Assembly (NCBI RefSeq): GCF_009380155.1
Contig: NZ_WHUV01000001.1
Location: 620,001 to 684,000 of the forward strand
Direction of reading: 5' to 3'
Length of the DNA: 64,000 nucleotides
Source: Pseudomonas piscis
Lineage (GTDB): Bacteria; Pseudomonadota; Gammaproteobacteria; Pseudomonadales; Pseudomonadaceae
Numbering within the stretch: the stretch's first letter is position 1; every line of letters starts with the position of its first letter. Under the pieces are notes generated by a model. That model made no database searches. It was not told the origin of the DNA and saw only the letters and a program-made list of their open reading frames with translations. The translations under genes were made by a program, and so were the position numbers. Of the stretch, positions 30,540 through 38,812 are shown piece after piece.

Positions 30540-32645
30540 CTACAGGTTGAGTGTCAGGCTGACGGTGAAGTTGCGCGGTTCTCCCGGGGTGACCCAGTAG
30601 TTGCTGTAGGAGCGCTCGTAGTACTTCTCGTCGAACAGGTTGTTCAGGTTCAGGCCCAGGGTCAGGTTGTCGCTGGCTTTGTAGTGGGCCAGCAGGTCCA
30701 GGGTACGGTAGGCGGGAAGTTCGAAGCGGCCTCCGGCCTCGCCCGAACGGTCGCCGACATAAGTCAGGGCCGCGCCGATATCCGAGCCCTTGAGGCGACC
30801 GTCCTGGAATTCATAGACTCCCAGCAGGCTGCCACTGTGCTTGGCGACCCCGAGAATGCGGCTGCCGGTGGGAATTGCCTGGTCGCCCTTGGTGACTTCG
30901 GCATCGATCAGCGCATAGGCGCCAATCACCCGTACCGCGTCGCTCAGCTGCCCACTGAATTGCAAATCGAAGCCCTGGCTGCGTGCCTTGCCCATGGCGC
31001 GGCTGGAATCGGTGCCGGGATCCAGGGCCAGGACGTTTTCCTTGTCGATGTGGAAGGCGGCAAGAGTGGCGCTCAGGCGTTCGTCGAACAGCTCGCTCTT
31101 GATCCCCACTTCATAACCGACGCCTTCCTCGGGATTGAAGGTCTTGCCGGCAGCATCCACCCCATTGTTGGGCTTGAACGAGGTGGAGGCGTTGGCGAAC
31201 AGGCCGAACTGCGGAGTCAGTTGATACAGGAGCCCGGCGCGTTGGGTCAGGGCATCGTGGTTCTGGCGGCTGCGCTTGCCGGTGGCGTGGTCGTCGATCC
31301 GTTGCTCGAAATGTTCGAAACGCGCGCCCAGCATGCCGCGCAGGCGTTCGCTGAAGACGATCTGGTCCTGGAGGTTCAAGGCGCGGCTTTCGACGTGCTC
31401 GAAAAAGTCAGTGCCGGAGCGCTTGCCGTCGGGCTTGGCCTGGCCGTAGACCGGGTTGTAGATATCGATGGCATAGGGGCTGCCAGCAATGGCGGTGACC
31501 CGCTCGTTCTTGCGGTAGTTCTCGTACTCGCTACCGATTAGCAGCTCATGCTGCCAACTGCCGAGGTCGAACAGGCCCCGCAGTTCCAGCTGGGTGATGC
31601 TGTCGTGCCAGTTATTGTCGCGCTCGCGGTAGCGCCGGTCGACGGTATGCCGGTCGGCATTCAAGGGGCGGGTTTCCGAGGCGAAGCCCCACAGCTTGCC
31701 CTCCTTGTAGTGGCTGGCCAGGCGCAGCTTCCAGTTGTCGTCGAGGTGATGTTCCAGGCTGGCCTGAAGCATGCTGTTGTGGTTGTCGATGTTGCCGTCG
31801 CTGGGCTCGCCGAGAAAGGTCGAGCGCGAGACGCCATTCCAGCGGTTGCCGGGGGCGACGATGCCGCGGTCGAAGGTCGAGCTGTGGCGAACGAACTCGC
31901 TTTCCAGCAGCAGGCTGGTATCCGGGTTCAACTGCCAGCTCAAGGAGGGGGCGACGAACACCCGGCGACTGTCGACGTGCTCGCGAAAGCTGTGGTTGTC
32001 CTCCACCGCCAGGTTGACCCGCGACAGCAGGTTGCCCTGGGCATCCAGCGGGGTGTTGAGGTCCAGTTCGGTGCGGTAGCGATCCCAGCTACCGGCACTG
32101 GTGCGCAGGGTGGTGAATGCCTGCGGCTGGGGCTTCTTGGTGACGATGTTCACCGTGCCCCCGGGGTCGCCGCGGCCGTAGAGGCTGGCGGCCGGGCCCT
32201 TGAGCACTTCGATGCGTTCGATGCTGGCGGCGTCCGGGGTGCTGGGGTAGCCACGATTGGCGCTGAAGCCGTCCTTGTAGAACTCCGAGGTGGTGAAGCC
32301 GCGGATGCTGTATTCATACAAGGTCAGGCCGCCGAAGTTGTTCTGCTTCGAGACGCCTCCGGCGAAGTCCAGGGCCCGCTCGACGTTACTGCTGCCCAGG
32401 TCCTGGAGCACGCTGGTGGGGATCACGCTGATGGACTGCGGGATCTCGCGAATCGCCGTATCGGTCTTGGTGGCGCTGGCGGAGCGGGTGGCGCGGTAGC
32501 CTTTCACCGGGCCCGTGGCGGATTCGGACTCGCCGCTGATGCGGATGGTCTCCAGTTCCACCGGCTGCGGTTCTTCGGCGTATACGGGATCGGCCAGCAG
32601 GCCCAGGGCCAGGCCTGCCAGGGTGAAGATTCTTCGGGGCGTCAT
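30540..32645 (-). CDS. TonB-dependent siderophore-type outer-membrane receptor
   Basis: The 701-residue protein has a signal peptide (MTPRRIFTLAGLALGLLADPVYA, cleaved before EEPQPVEL), a TonB-box-like LETIRISGE, a plug domain (IREIPQSISVIPTSVLQDLG; LYGRGDPGGTVNIVTKKP) and a 22-strand barrel ending in the aromatic-rich C-terminal strand PRNFTVSLTLNL. It imports an iron chelate or another metal complex. The ligand is unknown. The DUF4198 partner downstream and the unusual AT-rich inverted repeats in the promoter hint at a metal regulator other than a standard Fur box. The ATG at 32645 gives the signal peptide. Confidence 0.9.
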   Translation of the reverse strand: MTPRRIFTLAGLALGLLADPVYAEEPQPVELETIRISGESESATGPVKGYRATRSASATKTDTAIREIPQSISVIPTSVLQDLGSSNVERALDFAGGVSKQNNFGGLTLYEYSIRGFTTSEFYKDGFSANRGYPSTPDAASIERIEVLKGPAASLYGRGDPGGTVNIVTKKPQPQAFTTLRTSAGSWDRYRTELDLNTPLDAQGNLLSRVNLAVEDNHSFREHVDSRRVFVAPSLSWQLNPDTSLLLESEFVRHSSTFDRGIVAPGNRWNGVSRSTFLGEPSDGNIDNHNSMLQASLEHHLDDNWKLRLASHYKEGKLWGFASETRPLNADRHTVDRRYRERDNNWHDSITQLELRGLFDLGSWQHELLIGSEYENYRKNERVTAIAGSPYAIDIYNPVYGQAKPDGKRSGTDFFEHVESRALNLQDQIVFSERLRGMLGARFEHFEQRIDDHATGKRSRQNHDALTQRAGLLYQLTPQFGLFANASTSFKPNNGVDAAGKTFNPEEGVGYEVGIKSELFDERLSATLAAFHIDKENVLALDPGTDSSRAMGKARSQGFDLQFSGQLSDAVRVIGAYALIDAEVTKGDQAIPTGSRILGVAKHSGSLLGVYEFQDGRLKGSDIGAALTYVGDRSGEAGGRFELPAYRTLDLLAHYKASDNLTLGLNLNNLFDEKYYERSYSNYWVTPGEPRNFTVSLTLNL

Positions 32646-32663
32646 GGGGCTGTTCCAATAGCG

Positions 32664-32706
32664 ATATTGAAACAATATAACATGACCAATGAGAGTGTAT
32701 ATTGTT
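32664..32706 (-). promoter_or_regulatory. Three ATATTG half-sites upstream of the TonB receptor
   Basis: ATATTG-AAA-CAATAT (32664-32678) is a perfect 6-3-6 palindrome, and AACAATATA (32671-32679) also pairs with TATATTGTT (32698-32706) across 18 bases. All lie 19-61 bases upstream of the receptor start, where a repressor would act. The sequence does not match the Fur or Zur consensus well. Confidence 0.5.
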
Positions 32707-32725
32707 AGCCCGGCATGGCCGGGCT
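32707..32725 (-). terminator. Hairpin after algW
   Basis: AGCCCGGC (32707-32714) and GCCGGGCT (32718-32725) with an ATG loop form a perfect 8-base stem five bases after the algW stop on the minus strand. The bases after it are AACAATATA, not a T run, so termination is only moderately supported. Confidence 0.45.
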
Positions 32726-32729
32726 CACA

Positions 32730-33884
32730 TCATTCCTCTTCCTTGACTGGCGCGGGAGGCGGTCGCAGGCCGATCTCGGCAGTCAGCTTGAGTTCCTTGC
32801 CGTTGCGCATGACCTGGATCGCCACCTTCTCGGTGGGCTTGATCCGGGCCACCTGGTTCATCGAGCGGCGGCCGTCGCCGGCAGGTTCGCCATCGATGCT
32901 GAGGATCACGTCGCCCAGTTGCATGCCGGCCTTTTGCGCCGGGCCATCGCGGAAGATCCCCGCCACCACGATGCCCGGGCGCCCGGCCAGCCCGAAGGAC
33001 TCCGCCAGCTCCTGGGTCAGCGGCTGCACCTCGATTCCCAGCCAGCCACGGATGACCTGGCCGTGTTCGATGATCGACTTCATCACTTCCATGGCCAGCT
33101 TGATCGGGATGGCGAAGCCGATGCCCTGGGAGCCGCCGGACTTGGAGAAGATCGCGGTGTTGATGCCGGTCAGGTTGCCGTTGGCGTCCACCAGGGCGCC
33201 GCCGGAGTTGCCCGGGTTGATCGCCGCATCGGTCTGGATGAAGTCTTCGTAGTTGTTCAGGCCCAGCTGGTTGCGGCCAGTGGCGCTGATGATGCCCATG
33301 GTCACGGTCTGGCCTACCCCGAACGGGTTGCCGATGGCCAGGGCGACGTCGCCAACGCGGACGTTTTCCGAGCGGCCGACGGTGATCGAGGGCAGGTTCT
33401 TCAGATCGATCTTGAGTACCGCCAGGTCGGTTTCCGGGTCGCTGCCGATGACCCGGGCCAGGGTTTCCCGGCCGTCCTTGAGGGCCACCACGATTTGCTC
33501 GGCGCCGGAGGTCACGTGGTTGTTGGTCAGCAAGTAGCCTTCGGGGCTCATGATCACCCCGGAACCCAGGCTCGACTCCATGCGCTGCTGCTTGGGCAGG
33601 TTGTCACCGAAGAAGCGTCGGAACTGCGGGTCCTCGAACAGCGGGTGGGCCGGCCGGTTGATCACCTTGGTGGTGTACAGGTTGACCACCGCAGGGGCGG
33701 CGATGATCACCGCATCAGCGTAGGACACTGGTCCCTGTTGGGTACCAGTGGTTTGCGGCGCTTGCTGCAGGTTCACATCCAGGCTGGGCAGGCCGACCCA
33801 TTGCGGGTAACGCTGAATAATCAACAACGCGATAAGCACGCCGGCCAGTAGTGGCCAGCCGAAAAAACGCAGAGCCTTGAGCAT
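32730..33884 (-). CDS. algW: Periplasmic serine protease AlgW (DegS-type)
   Basis: The 384-residue protein has an N-terminal membrane anchor (WPLLAGVLIALLIIQRYP), a trypsin-like domain with His in TNNHV (about 121), Asp in TDLAVLKID (about 152) and Ser in GNSGGALVD (about 227), and one PDZ domain near the C terminus. In P. aeruginosa AlgW makes the first cut in anti-sigma factor MucA under envelope stress, releasing AlgU. It lies near hisC and the Nif3-like gene, as in P. aeruginosa. Confidence 0.94.
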   Translation of the reverse strand: MLKALRFFGWPLLAGVLIALLIIQRYPQWVGLPSLDVNLQQAPQTTGTQQGPVSYADAVIIAAPAVVNLYTTKVINRPAHPLFEDPQFRRFFGDNLPKQQRMESSLGSGVIMSPEGYLLTNNHVTSGAEQIVVALKDGRETLARVIGSDPETDLAVLKIDLKNLPSITVGRSENVRVGDVALAIGNPFGVGQTVTMGIISATGRNQLGLNNYEDFIQTDAAINPGNSGGALVDANGNLTGINTAIFSKSGGSQGIGFAIPIKLAMEVMKSIIEHGQVIRGWLGIEVQPLTQELAESFGLAGRPGIVVAGIFRDGPAQKAGMQLGDVILSIDGEPAGDGRRSMNQVARIKPTEKVAIQVMRNGKELKLTAEIGLRPPPAPVKEEE

Positions 33885-33987
33885 CGGGCAAGTCCTGGGT
33901 GGTTACGAAGGGCTGCGCACGGCCCCATAATGTCGCGCATTATACGAGGCCGCACGCGCCTCTGGACGGGATATTTAGGAGTCTTTC

Positions 33988-34746
33988 ATGGCCGTTGCCC
34001 TGAGCACACTGGTAGAAGAAGCGGATCGCTACCTGGGCAGTTCGCGTATCGCCGACTATTGCCCCAATGGCCTGCAGGTCGAAGGGCGTCCACAGGTCAT
34101 GCGCATCGTCAGCGGAGTCACCGCCAGCCAGGCGTTGCTGGACGCGGCAGTAGAGGCCAAGGCCGACTTGGTGCTGGTCCACCATGGCTATTTCTGGAAA
34201 GGCGAGAACCCTTGCATCACCGGCATGAAGCAGCGCCGCTTGAAGACCCTGCTCAAGCATGACATCAGCCTGCTGGCCTATCACCTGCCCCTGGACCTGC
34301 ATCCGGAAGTGGGCAACAACGTGCAATTGGCCCGGCAACTGGACATTACCGTGGAAGGCCCGCTGGATCCGGAGAACCCCAAGGTCGTGGGGCTGGTGGG
34401 TTCCCTGGACGAGCCCGTCACTGCGCGGGACTTCGCCCGCCGGGTACAGGAGGCGATGGGCCGTGAACCGCTGCTGGTGGAAGGCAGCGAGATGATCCGC
34501 CGGGTCGGCTGGTGCACCGGCGGTGGCCAGGGTTACATCGATCAGGCGGTGCAGGCCGGGGTCGACCTGTACCTGAGTGGCGAGGCTTCGGAACAGACCT
34601 TCCACAGCGCCCGGGAGAACGACATCAGTTTCATCGCTGCCGGCCACCATGCCACCGAGCGTTACGGCGTGCAGGCGCTGGGTGACTACCTGGCCCGGCG
34701 CTTCGCCCTGGAGCACCTGTTCATCGATTGCCCGAACCCGATCTGA
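33988..34746 (+). CDS. Nif3-like dinuclear metal centre protein
   Basis: The 252-residue protein belongs to the Nif3/YbgI family. It has the metal-ligand motif LVHHGYFWKGE, YHLPLDLHPEVGNN, and the C-terminal GHHATERYGVQALGDYL. Family members form hexamers with two metals per subunit; some have been linked to GTP cyclohydrolase-like activity, but the role is unsettled. Same neighbour of algW as in P. aeruginosa. A short hairpin (34743-34760) overlaps its stop. Confidence 0.88.
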   Translation: MAVALSTLVEEADRYLGSSRIADYCPNGLQVEGRPQVMRIVSGVTASQALLDAAVEAKADLVLVHHGYFWKGENPCITGMKQRRLKTLLKHDISLLAYHLPLDLHPEVGNNVQLARQLDITVEGPLDPENPKVVGLVGSLDEPVTARDFARRVQEAMGREPLLVEGSEMIRRVGWCTGGGQGYIDQAVQAGVDLYLSGEASEQTFHSARENDISFIAAGHHATERYGVQALGDYLARRFALEHLFIDCPNPI

Positions 34747-34838
34747 CGGCATTTCGTCAGGTCTTTCCCGGTGGGCCCCGCCGGTGTCGATCGCCGTTTG
34801 CGGCCGCATCGGCAGGGCCCGGAACCAGCGAACGGGCG

Positions 34839-34854
34839 GGTATATTCATATACC
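34839..34854 (+). promoter_or_regulatory. Palindrome upstream of cysD
   Basis: GGTATA-TTCA-TATACC is a perfect 6-4-6 palindrome about 105 bases before cysD. Sulfate-activation genes are usually controlled by the LysR-type activator CysB, so this is a candidate activator site; a match to a defined Pseudomonas CysB motif is not claimed. A possible extended -10 (TGCTAGCAT) lies at 34897-34904. Confidence 0.4.
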
Positions 34855-34959
34855 GTTTCGTTCTAGTTGGCTCCCTGATTAGAAGAAGGCCGCTGTGCTA
34901 GCATGCCCCGCTCGAACACGGCCCGCAGGCCGTCCATAAGAAAGCTTTCGTGAGTAGCC

Positions 34960-35877
34960 ATGGTCGACAAACTGACGCATCTGAAACAGCTGGAGGCGGA
35001 AAGCATCCACATCATCCGCGAGGTGGCGGCCGAGTTCGACAATCCGGTGATGCTGTACTCCATCGGCAAGGACTCTGCGGTGATGTTGCATCTGGCCCGC
35101 AAGGCGTTCTTCCCCGGCAAGCTGCCATTCCCGGTGATGCACGTCGATACCCGGTGGAAATTCCAGGAGATGTACAAGTTCCGCGATCGCATGGTCGAGG
35201 AAATGGGCCTGGACCTGATCACCCACGTCAACCCCGATGGCGTGGCCCAGGGCATCAACCCCTTCACCCACGGCAGTGCCAAGCACACCGATATCATGAA
35301 GACCGAGGGCCTCAAGCAGGCCCTGGACAAGCACGGCTTCGACGCCGCGTTCGGCGGGGCTCGCCGCGATGAAGAGAAGTCCCGCGCCAAGGAGCGCGTC
35401 TACTCGTTCCGCGACAGCAAGCACCGCTGGGACCCGAAGAACCAGCGTCCCGAGCTGTGGAACGTGTACAACGGCAAGGTCAACAAGGGCGAGTCGATCC
35501 GTGTGTTCCCGCTGTCCAACTGGACCGAGCTGGACATCTGGCAATACATCTACCTGGAAGGTATCCCGATCGTGCCGCTGTACTTCGCCGCCGAGCGTGA
35601 AGTGATCGAAAAGAACGGCACCCTGATCATGATCGACGATGAGCGCATCCTCGAGCACCTCAGCGATGAGGAGAAGGCGCGCATCGTCAAGAAGAAAGTG
35701 CGTTTCCGTACCCTGGGCTGCTACCCGTTGACGGGCGCGGTCGAGTCCGAAGCCGAGACCCTGACCGACATCATCCAGGAAATGCTCCTGACCCGTACGT
35801 CGGAGCGCCAGGGCCGGGTCATCGACCACGATGGCGCAGGCTCGATGGAAGACAAAAAACGCCAAGGCTACTTCTAA
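34960..35877 (+). CDS. cysD: Sulfate adenylyltransferase subunit 2 CysD
   Basis: The 305-residue protein has the PP-loop-type motif [18 protein letters not shown] and the conserved [16 protein letters not shown] region. CysD makes adenosine 5'-phosphosulfate from ATP and sulfate, driven by the GTPase CysN. It lies 15 bases upstream of cysNC. Length and ends are typical. Confidence 0.96.
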   Translation: MVDKLTHLKQLEAESIHIIREVAAEFDNPVMLYSIGKDSAVMLHLARKAFFPGKLPFPVMHVDTRWKFQEMYKFRDRMVEEMGLDLITHVNPDGVAQGINPFTHGSAKHTDIMKTEGLKQALDKHGFDAAFGGARRDEEKSRAKERVYSFRDSKHRWDPKNQRPELWNVYNGKVNKGESIRVFPLSNWTELDIWQYIYLEGIPIVPLYFAAEREVIEKNGTLIMIDDERILEHLSDEEKARIVKKKVRFRTLGCYPLTGAVESEAETLTDIIQEMLLTRTSERQGRVIDHDGAGSMEDKKRQGYF

Positions 35878-35892
35878 TTTCAGGGTTTCATC

Positions 35893-37791
35893 ATGTCGCA
35901 CCAATCCGATCTGATCAGCGAGGACATCCTCGCCTACCTGGGCCAGCACGAACGCAAGGAACTGCTGCGCTTCCTTACCTGCGGCAACGTGGATGACGGC
36001 AAGAGCACCCTGATCGGGCGCCTGCTGCACGACTCGAAGATGATCTACGAAGATCACCTGGAAGCCATCACCCGTGACTCGAAGAAGGTCGGCACCACCG
36101 GTGACGACATCGACCTGGCCTTGCTGGTGGATGGCCTGCAGGCCGAGCGCGAGCAGGGCATCACCATTGACGTGGCCTACCGTTACTTCTCCACCGCCAA
36201 GCGCAAGTTCATCATCGCCGACACCCCGGGCCATGAGCAGTACACCCGCAACATGGCCACCGGCGCCTCCACCTGCGACCTGGCGATCATCCTCGTGGAC
36301 GCCCGCTACGGTGTGCAGACCCAGACTCGCCGGCACAGCTACATCGCTTCCCTGCTGGGGATCAAGCACATCGTCGTGGCCATCAACAAGATGGACCTCA
36401 AGGGGTTCGACCAGGACGTGTTCGAGTCGATCAAGGCCGACTACCTGCAGTTCGCCAAGGGCCTGAAGATCCAGCCCACCAGCCTGCACTTCGTGCCGAT
36501 GTCGGCGCTCAAGGGCGACAACGTAGTGAACCGCAGCGAGCGTTCGCCGTGGTACACCGGCCAGTCGCTGATGGAAATCCTCGAGACCGTGGAGGTTTCC
36601 GGCGATCGCAATTTCACCGACCTGCGTTTCCCGGTGCAGTACGTCAACCGTCCGAACCTGAACTTCCGTGGTTTCGCCGGCACCCTGGCCAGCGGCATCG
36701 TGCACAAGGGCGACGAAGTGGTGGTGCTGCCTTCGGGCAAGAGCAGCCGGGTCAAGTCCATCGTCACCTTCGAAGGCGAACTGGAGCAGGCCGGTCCCGG
36801 CCAGGCCGTGACCCTGACCATGGAGGACGAGATCGACATCTCCCGGGGCGACCTGTTGGTGCATGCCGACAATGTGCCGCCGGTGACCGAGAACTTCGAA
36901 GCCATGCTGGTATGGATGGCCGAGGAGCCGATGCTGCCGGGCAAGAAATACGACATCAAGCGCGCCACCAGCTATGTGCCGGGTTCGATCGCCAGCATCG
37001 TTCACAAGGTCGATGTGAACACCCTGGAAGAGGGTGCAGCCAGCGCCCTGCAACTGAACGAGATCGGTAAGGTCAAGGTCAGCCTCGACGCGCCGATCGC
37101 CCTGGATGGTTATGAAAGCAACCGCACCACGGGCGCGTTCATCGTCATCGATCGCCTTACCAACGGCACCGTTGGCGCCGGCATGATCATCGCCCAGCCT
37201 GTGGCCCACGGCAGCGCCTCCCAGCATGGCAAGCTGGCCCATGTCGCCACCGAGGAGCGTGCCCAGCGCTTCGGCCAGCAGCCGGCCACCGTGCTGTTCA
37301 GCGGCCTGTCGGGCGCAGGCAAGAGCACCTTGGCCTATGCCGTGGAGCGCAAGCTGTTCGATATGGGGCGGGCGGTGTTCGTCCTCGACGGCCAGAACCT
37401 GCGTCACGACCTGAACAAGGGCCTGCCCCAGGATCGCGCCGGGCGTACCGAAAACTGGCGGCGTGCGGCTCACGTTGCCCGTCAGTTCAACGAGGCGGGC
37501 TTGTTGACCCTGGCGGCGTTCGTGGCGCCCAGTGCCGAAGGTCGCGAGCAGGTCAAGGGGCTGATCGGCAAGGAGCGTCTGCTGACGGTCTATGTCCAGG
37601 CTTCGCCAGCCGTATGCGCCCAGCGTGATCCCCAGGGCCTCTATGCCGCCGGTGGCGACAACATTCCGGGCGAGTCCTTCCCCTATGACGTGCCGCTGGA
37701 TGCCGACCTGGTGATCGACACCCAGTCCGTGTCGCTGGAGGAGGGCGTCAAGCAAGTGCTGGATCTGCTGCGCAAGCGCGGCGCGATCTAA
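35893..37791 (+). CDS. cysNC: Bifunctional sulfate adenylyltransferase GTPase / APS kinase CysNC
   Basis: The 632-residue protein is a natural fusion. Residues 1 to about 440 are the CysN GTPase, with [17 protein letters not shown] and NKMD motifs. Residues from about 460 are the CysC APS kinase, with its own P-loop [11 protein letters not shown] (about 470-480). The pair CysD/CysN makes APS and the CysC part phosphorylates it to PAPS. This fusion is usual in Pseudomonas. A strong terminator follows. Confidence 0.96.
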   Translation: MSHQSDLISEDILAYLGQHERKELLRFLTCGNVDDGKSTLIGRLLHDSKMIYEDHLEAITRDSKKVGTTGDDIDLALLVDGLQAEREQGITIDVAYRYFSTAKRKFIIADTPGHEQYTRNMATGASTCDLAIILVDARYGVQTQTRRHSYIASLLGIKHIVVAINKMDLKGFDQDVFESIKADYLQFAKGLKIQPTSLHFVPMSALKGDNVVNRSERSPWYTGQSLMEILETVEVSGDRNFTDLRFPVQYVNRPNLNFRGFAGTLASGIVHKGDEVVVLPSGKSSRVKSIVTFEGELEQAGPGQAVTLTMEDEIDISRGDLLVHADNVPPVTENFEAMLVWMAEEPMLPGKKYDIKRATSYVPGSIASIVHKVDVNTLEEGAASALQLNEIGKVKVSLDAPIALDGYESNRTTGAFIVIDRLTNGTVGAGMIIAQPVAHGSASQHGKLAHVATEERAQRFGQQPATVLFSGLSGAGKSTLAYAVERKLFDMGRAVFVLDGQNLRHDLNKGLPQDRAGRTENWRRAAHVARQFNEAGLLTLAAFVAPSAEGREQVKGLIGKERLLTVYVQASPAVCAQRDPQGLYAAGGDNIPGESFPYDVPLDADLVIDTQSVSLEEGVKQVLDLLRKRGAI

Positions 37792-37796
37792 GGTAA

Positions 37797-37830
37797 GGGC
37801 AGCGGCGAGCTTCTAGCTTCAAGCTGCAAG
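37797..37830. repeat. CTTCAAGCTGCAAG-type intergenic repeat
   Basis: The sequence GGCAGCGGCGAGCTTCTAGC (start of the element) followed by TTCAAGCTGCAAG resembles the inverted-repeat element at 29707-29774 in its AGCGGCRAGCT core. It lies between the cysNC stop and the terminator. Likely a dispersed Pseudomonas intergenic repeat. Confidence 0.4.
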
Positions 37831-37869
37831 AAAAAGCCCGCGGACAGGTGACTGTCTGCGGGCTTTTTT
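37831..37869. terminator. Bidirectional intrinsic terminator after cysNC
   Basis: GCCCGCGGACAG (37836-37847) pairs with CTGTCTGCGGGC (37852-37863) with one G-T pair and a GTGA loop. It is flanked by AAAAA on the left and TTTTTT on the right, so it can terminate cysNC and the convergent acyltransferase gene. Confidence 0.9.
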
Positions 37870-37906
37870 GTGTCTGTTCGAACGCGAAGCGGCCCTTGCA
37901 GGCGCT

Positions 37907-38812
37907 TCATCGCTTGCCCGGATACTCCCGGTGCAGTTGCTCGAGCAGCGCGTCCTTGGCTTGCCAGCGCTGGTTGATCCAGTCCTGGAAGGCCTGCCGA
38001 TAAACCGCGTCCTGTTCGTAGTTGCGCCCGATGAACTGCTGGGGAATCGACACTTCTTCGAAACGCACCACCACGTCCTTGAGCTTGCCGCTGAGCAAGT
38101 CCCAGAACCCCGGGCGGCCGGCCGGATAGTGGATGCTCACGTCGACGATCGATTGCAGCTGCTCGCCCATGGCATCCAGCACGAAGGCGATGCCGCCGGC
38201 CTTGGGCTTGAGCAGGTACTTGAATGGCGATTGCTGCTGGGCATGCTTGGCCTCGGTGAAGCGCGTGCCCTCGACGAAGTTGAAGATACCTACCGGATTG
38301 CTGCGGAATTTCGCGCAGGTCCTGCGGGTGGTTTCCAGGTCCTTGCCCTTTTTTTCCGGATGCTTTTCCAGGTAGGCCTTGGAGTAGCGCTTCATGAAGG
38401 GAAAGCCCAGGGCCCACCAGGCCAGGCCGATCACCGGCACCCAGATCAGTTCCTGCTTGAGGAAGAACTTCAACGGGCGGATACGCCGGTTGAGCACGTA
38501 CTGCAGCACCAGGATATCGACCCAGCTCTGGTGGTTGCTGGTGACCAGGTAGGAGTGCTGGTAATCCAGGCCTTCAAGGCCCTGCACGTGCCAGCGGGTG
38601 CGGCAGACCAGCTGCATCCAGGCCTTGTTGTTGCTGATCCAGGCCTCGTGGGTGTGGTTCATCAACCAGTGGCTGAAACGCTGGGTGAGGCGCAACGGCA
38701 AGGCCTTGAAGAGCGCCACGCAGAACAGGAACGAGCACAGCAAAATAGTGTTGAGCGCCAGCAGCAGCGAGGCGATGGTGCCGCGTACGGCACCCGGTAG
38801 AAAGTCCAGCAT
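37907..38812 (-). CDS. PlsC-type lysophospholipid acyltransferase (YihG-like)
   Basis: The 301-residue membrane protein has one N-terminal hydrophobic segment (GTIASLLLALNTILLCSFLFCVALF) and the acyltransferase motifs NHQSWVD (HX4D, about residue 93) and FVEGTRFT (about 180). It resembles E. coli YihG/YihG-like acyltransferases that acylate lysophosphatidic acid or modify phospholipid tails. Which acyl donor it uses cannot be read. Its ATG is adjacent to the pta stop (38813) on the minus strand, so it is co-transcribed with pta. Confidence 0.88.
   Translation of the reverse strand: MLDFLPGAVRGTIASLLLALNTILLCSFLFCVALFKALPLRLTQRFSHWLMNHTHEAWISNNKAWMQLVCRTRWHVQGLEGLDYQHSYLVTSNHQSWVDILVLQYVLNRRIRPLKFFLKQELIWVPVIGLAWWALGFPFMKRYSKAYLEKHPEKKGKDLETTRRTCAKFRSNPVGIFNFVEGTRFTEAKHAQQQSPFKYLLKPKAGGIAFVLDAMGEQLQSIVDVSIHYPAGRPGFWDLLSGKLKDVVVRFEEVSIPQQFIGRNYEQDAVYRQAFQDWINQRWQAKDALLEQLHREYPGKR

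Noticed and set aside
34879..37755. A 958-codon open frame on the minus strand across cysD-cysNC
   Set aside because: The plus-strand CysD and CysNC proteins are unmistakable. The antisense frame is the usual result of strong G/C preference at third codon positions and has no family pattern.
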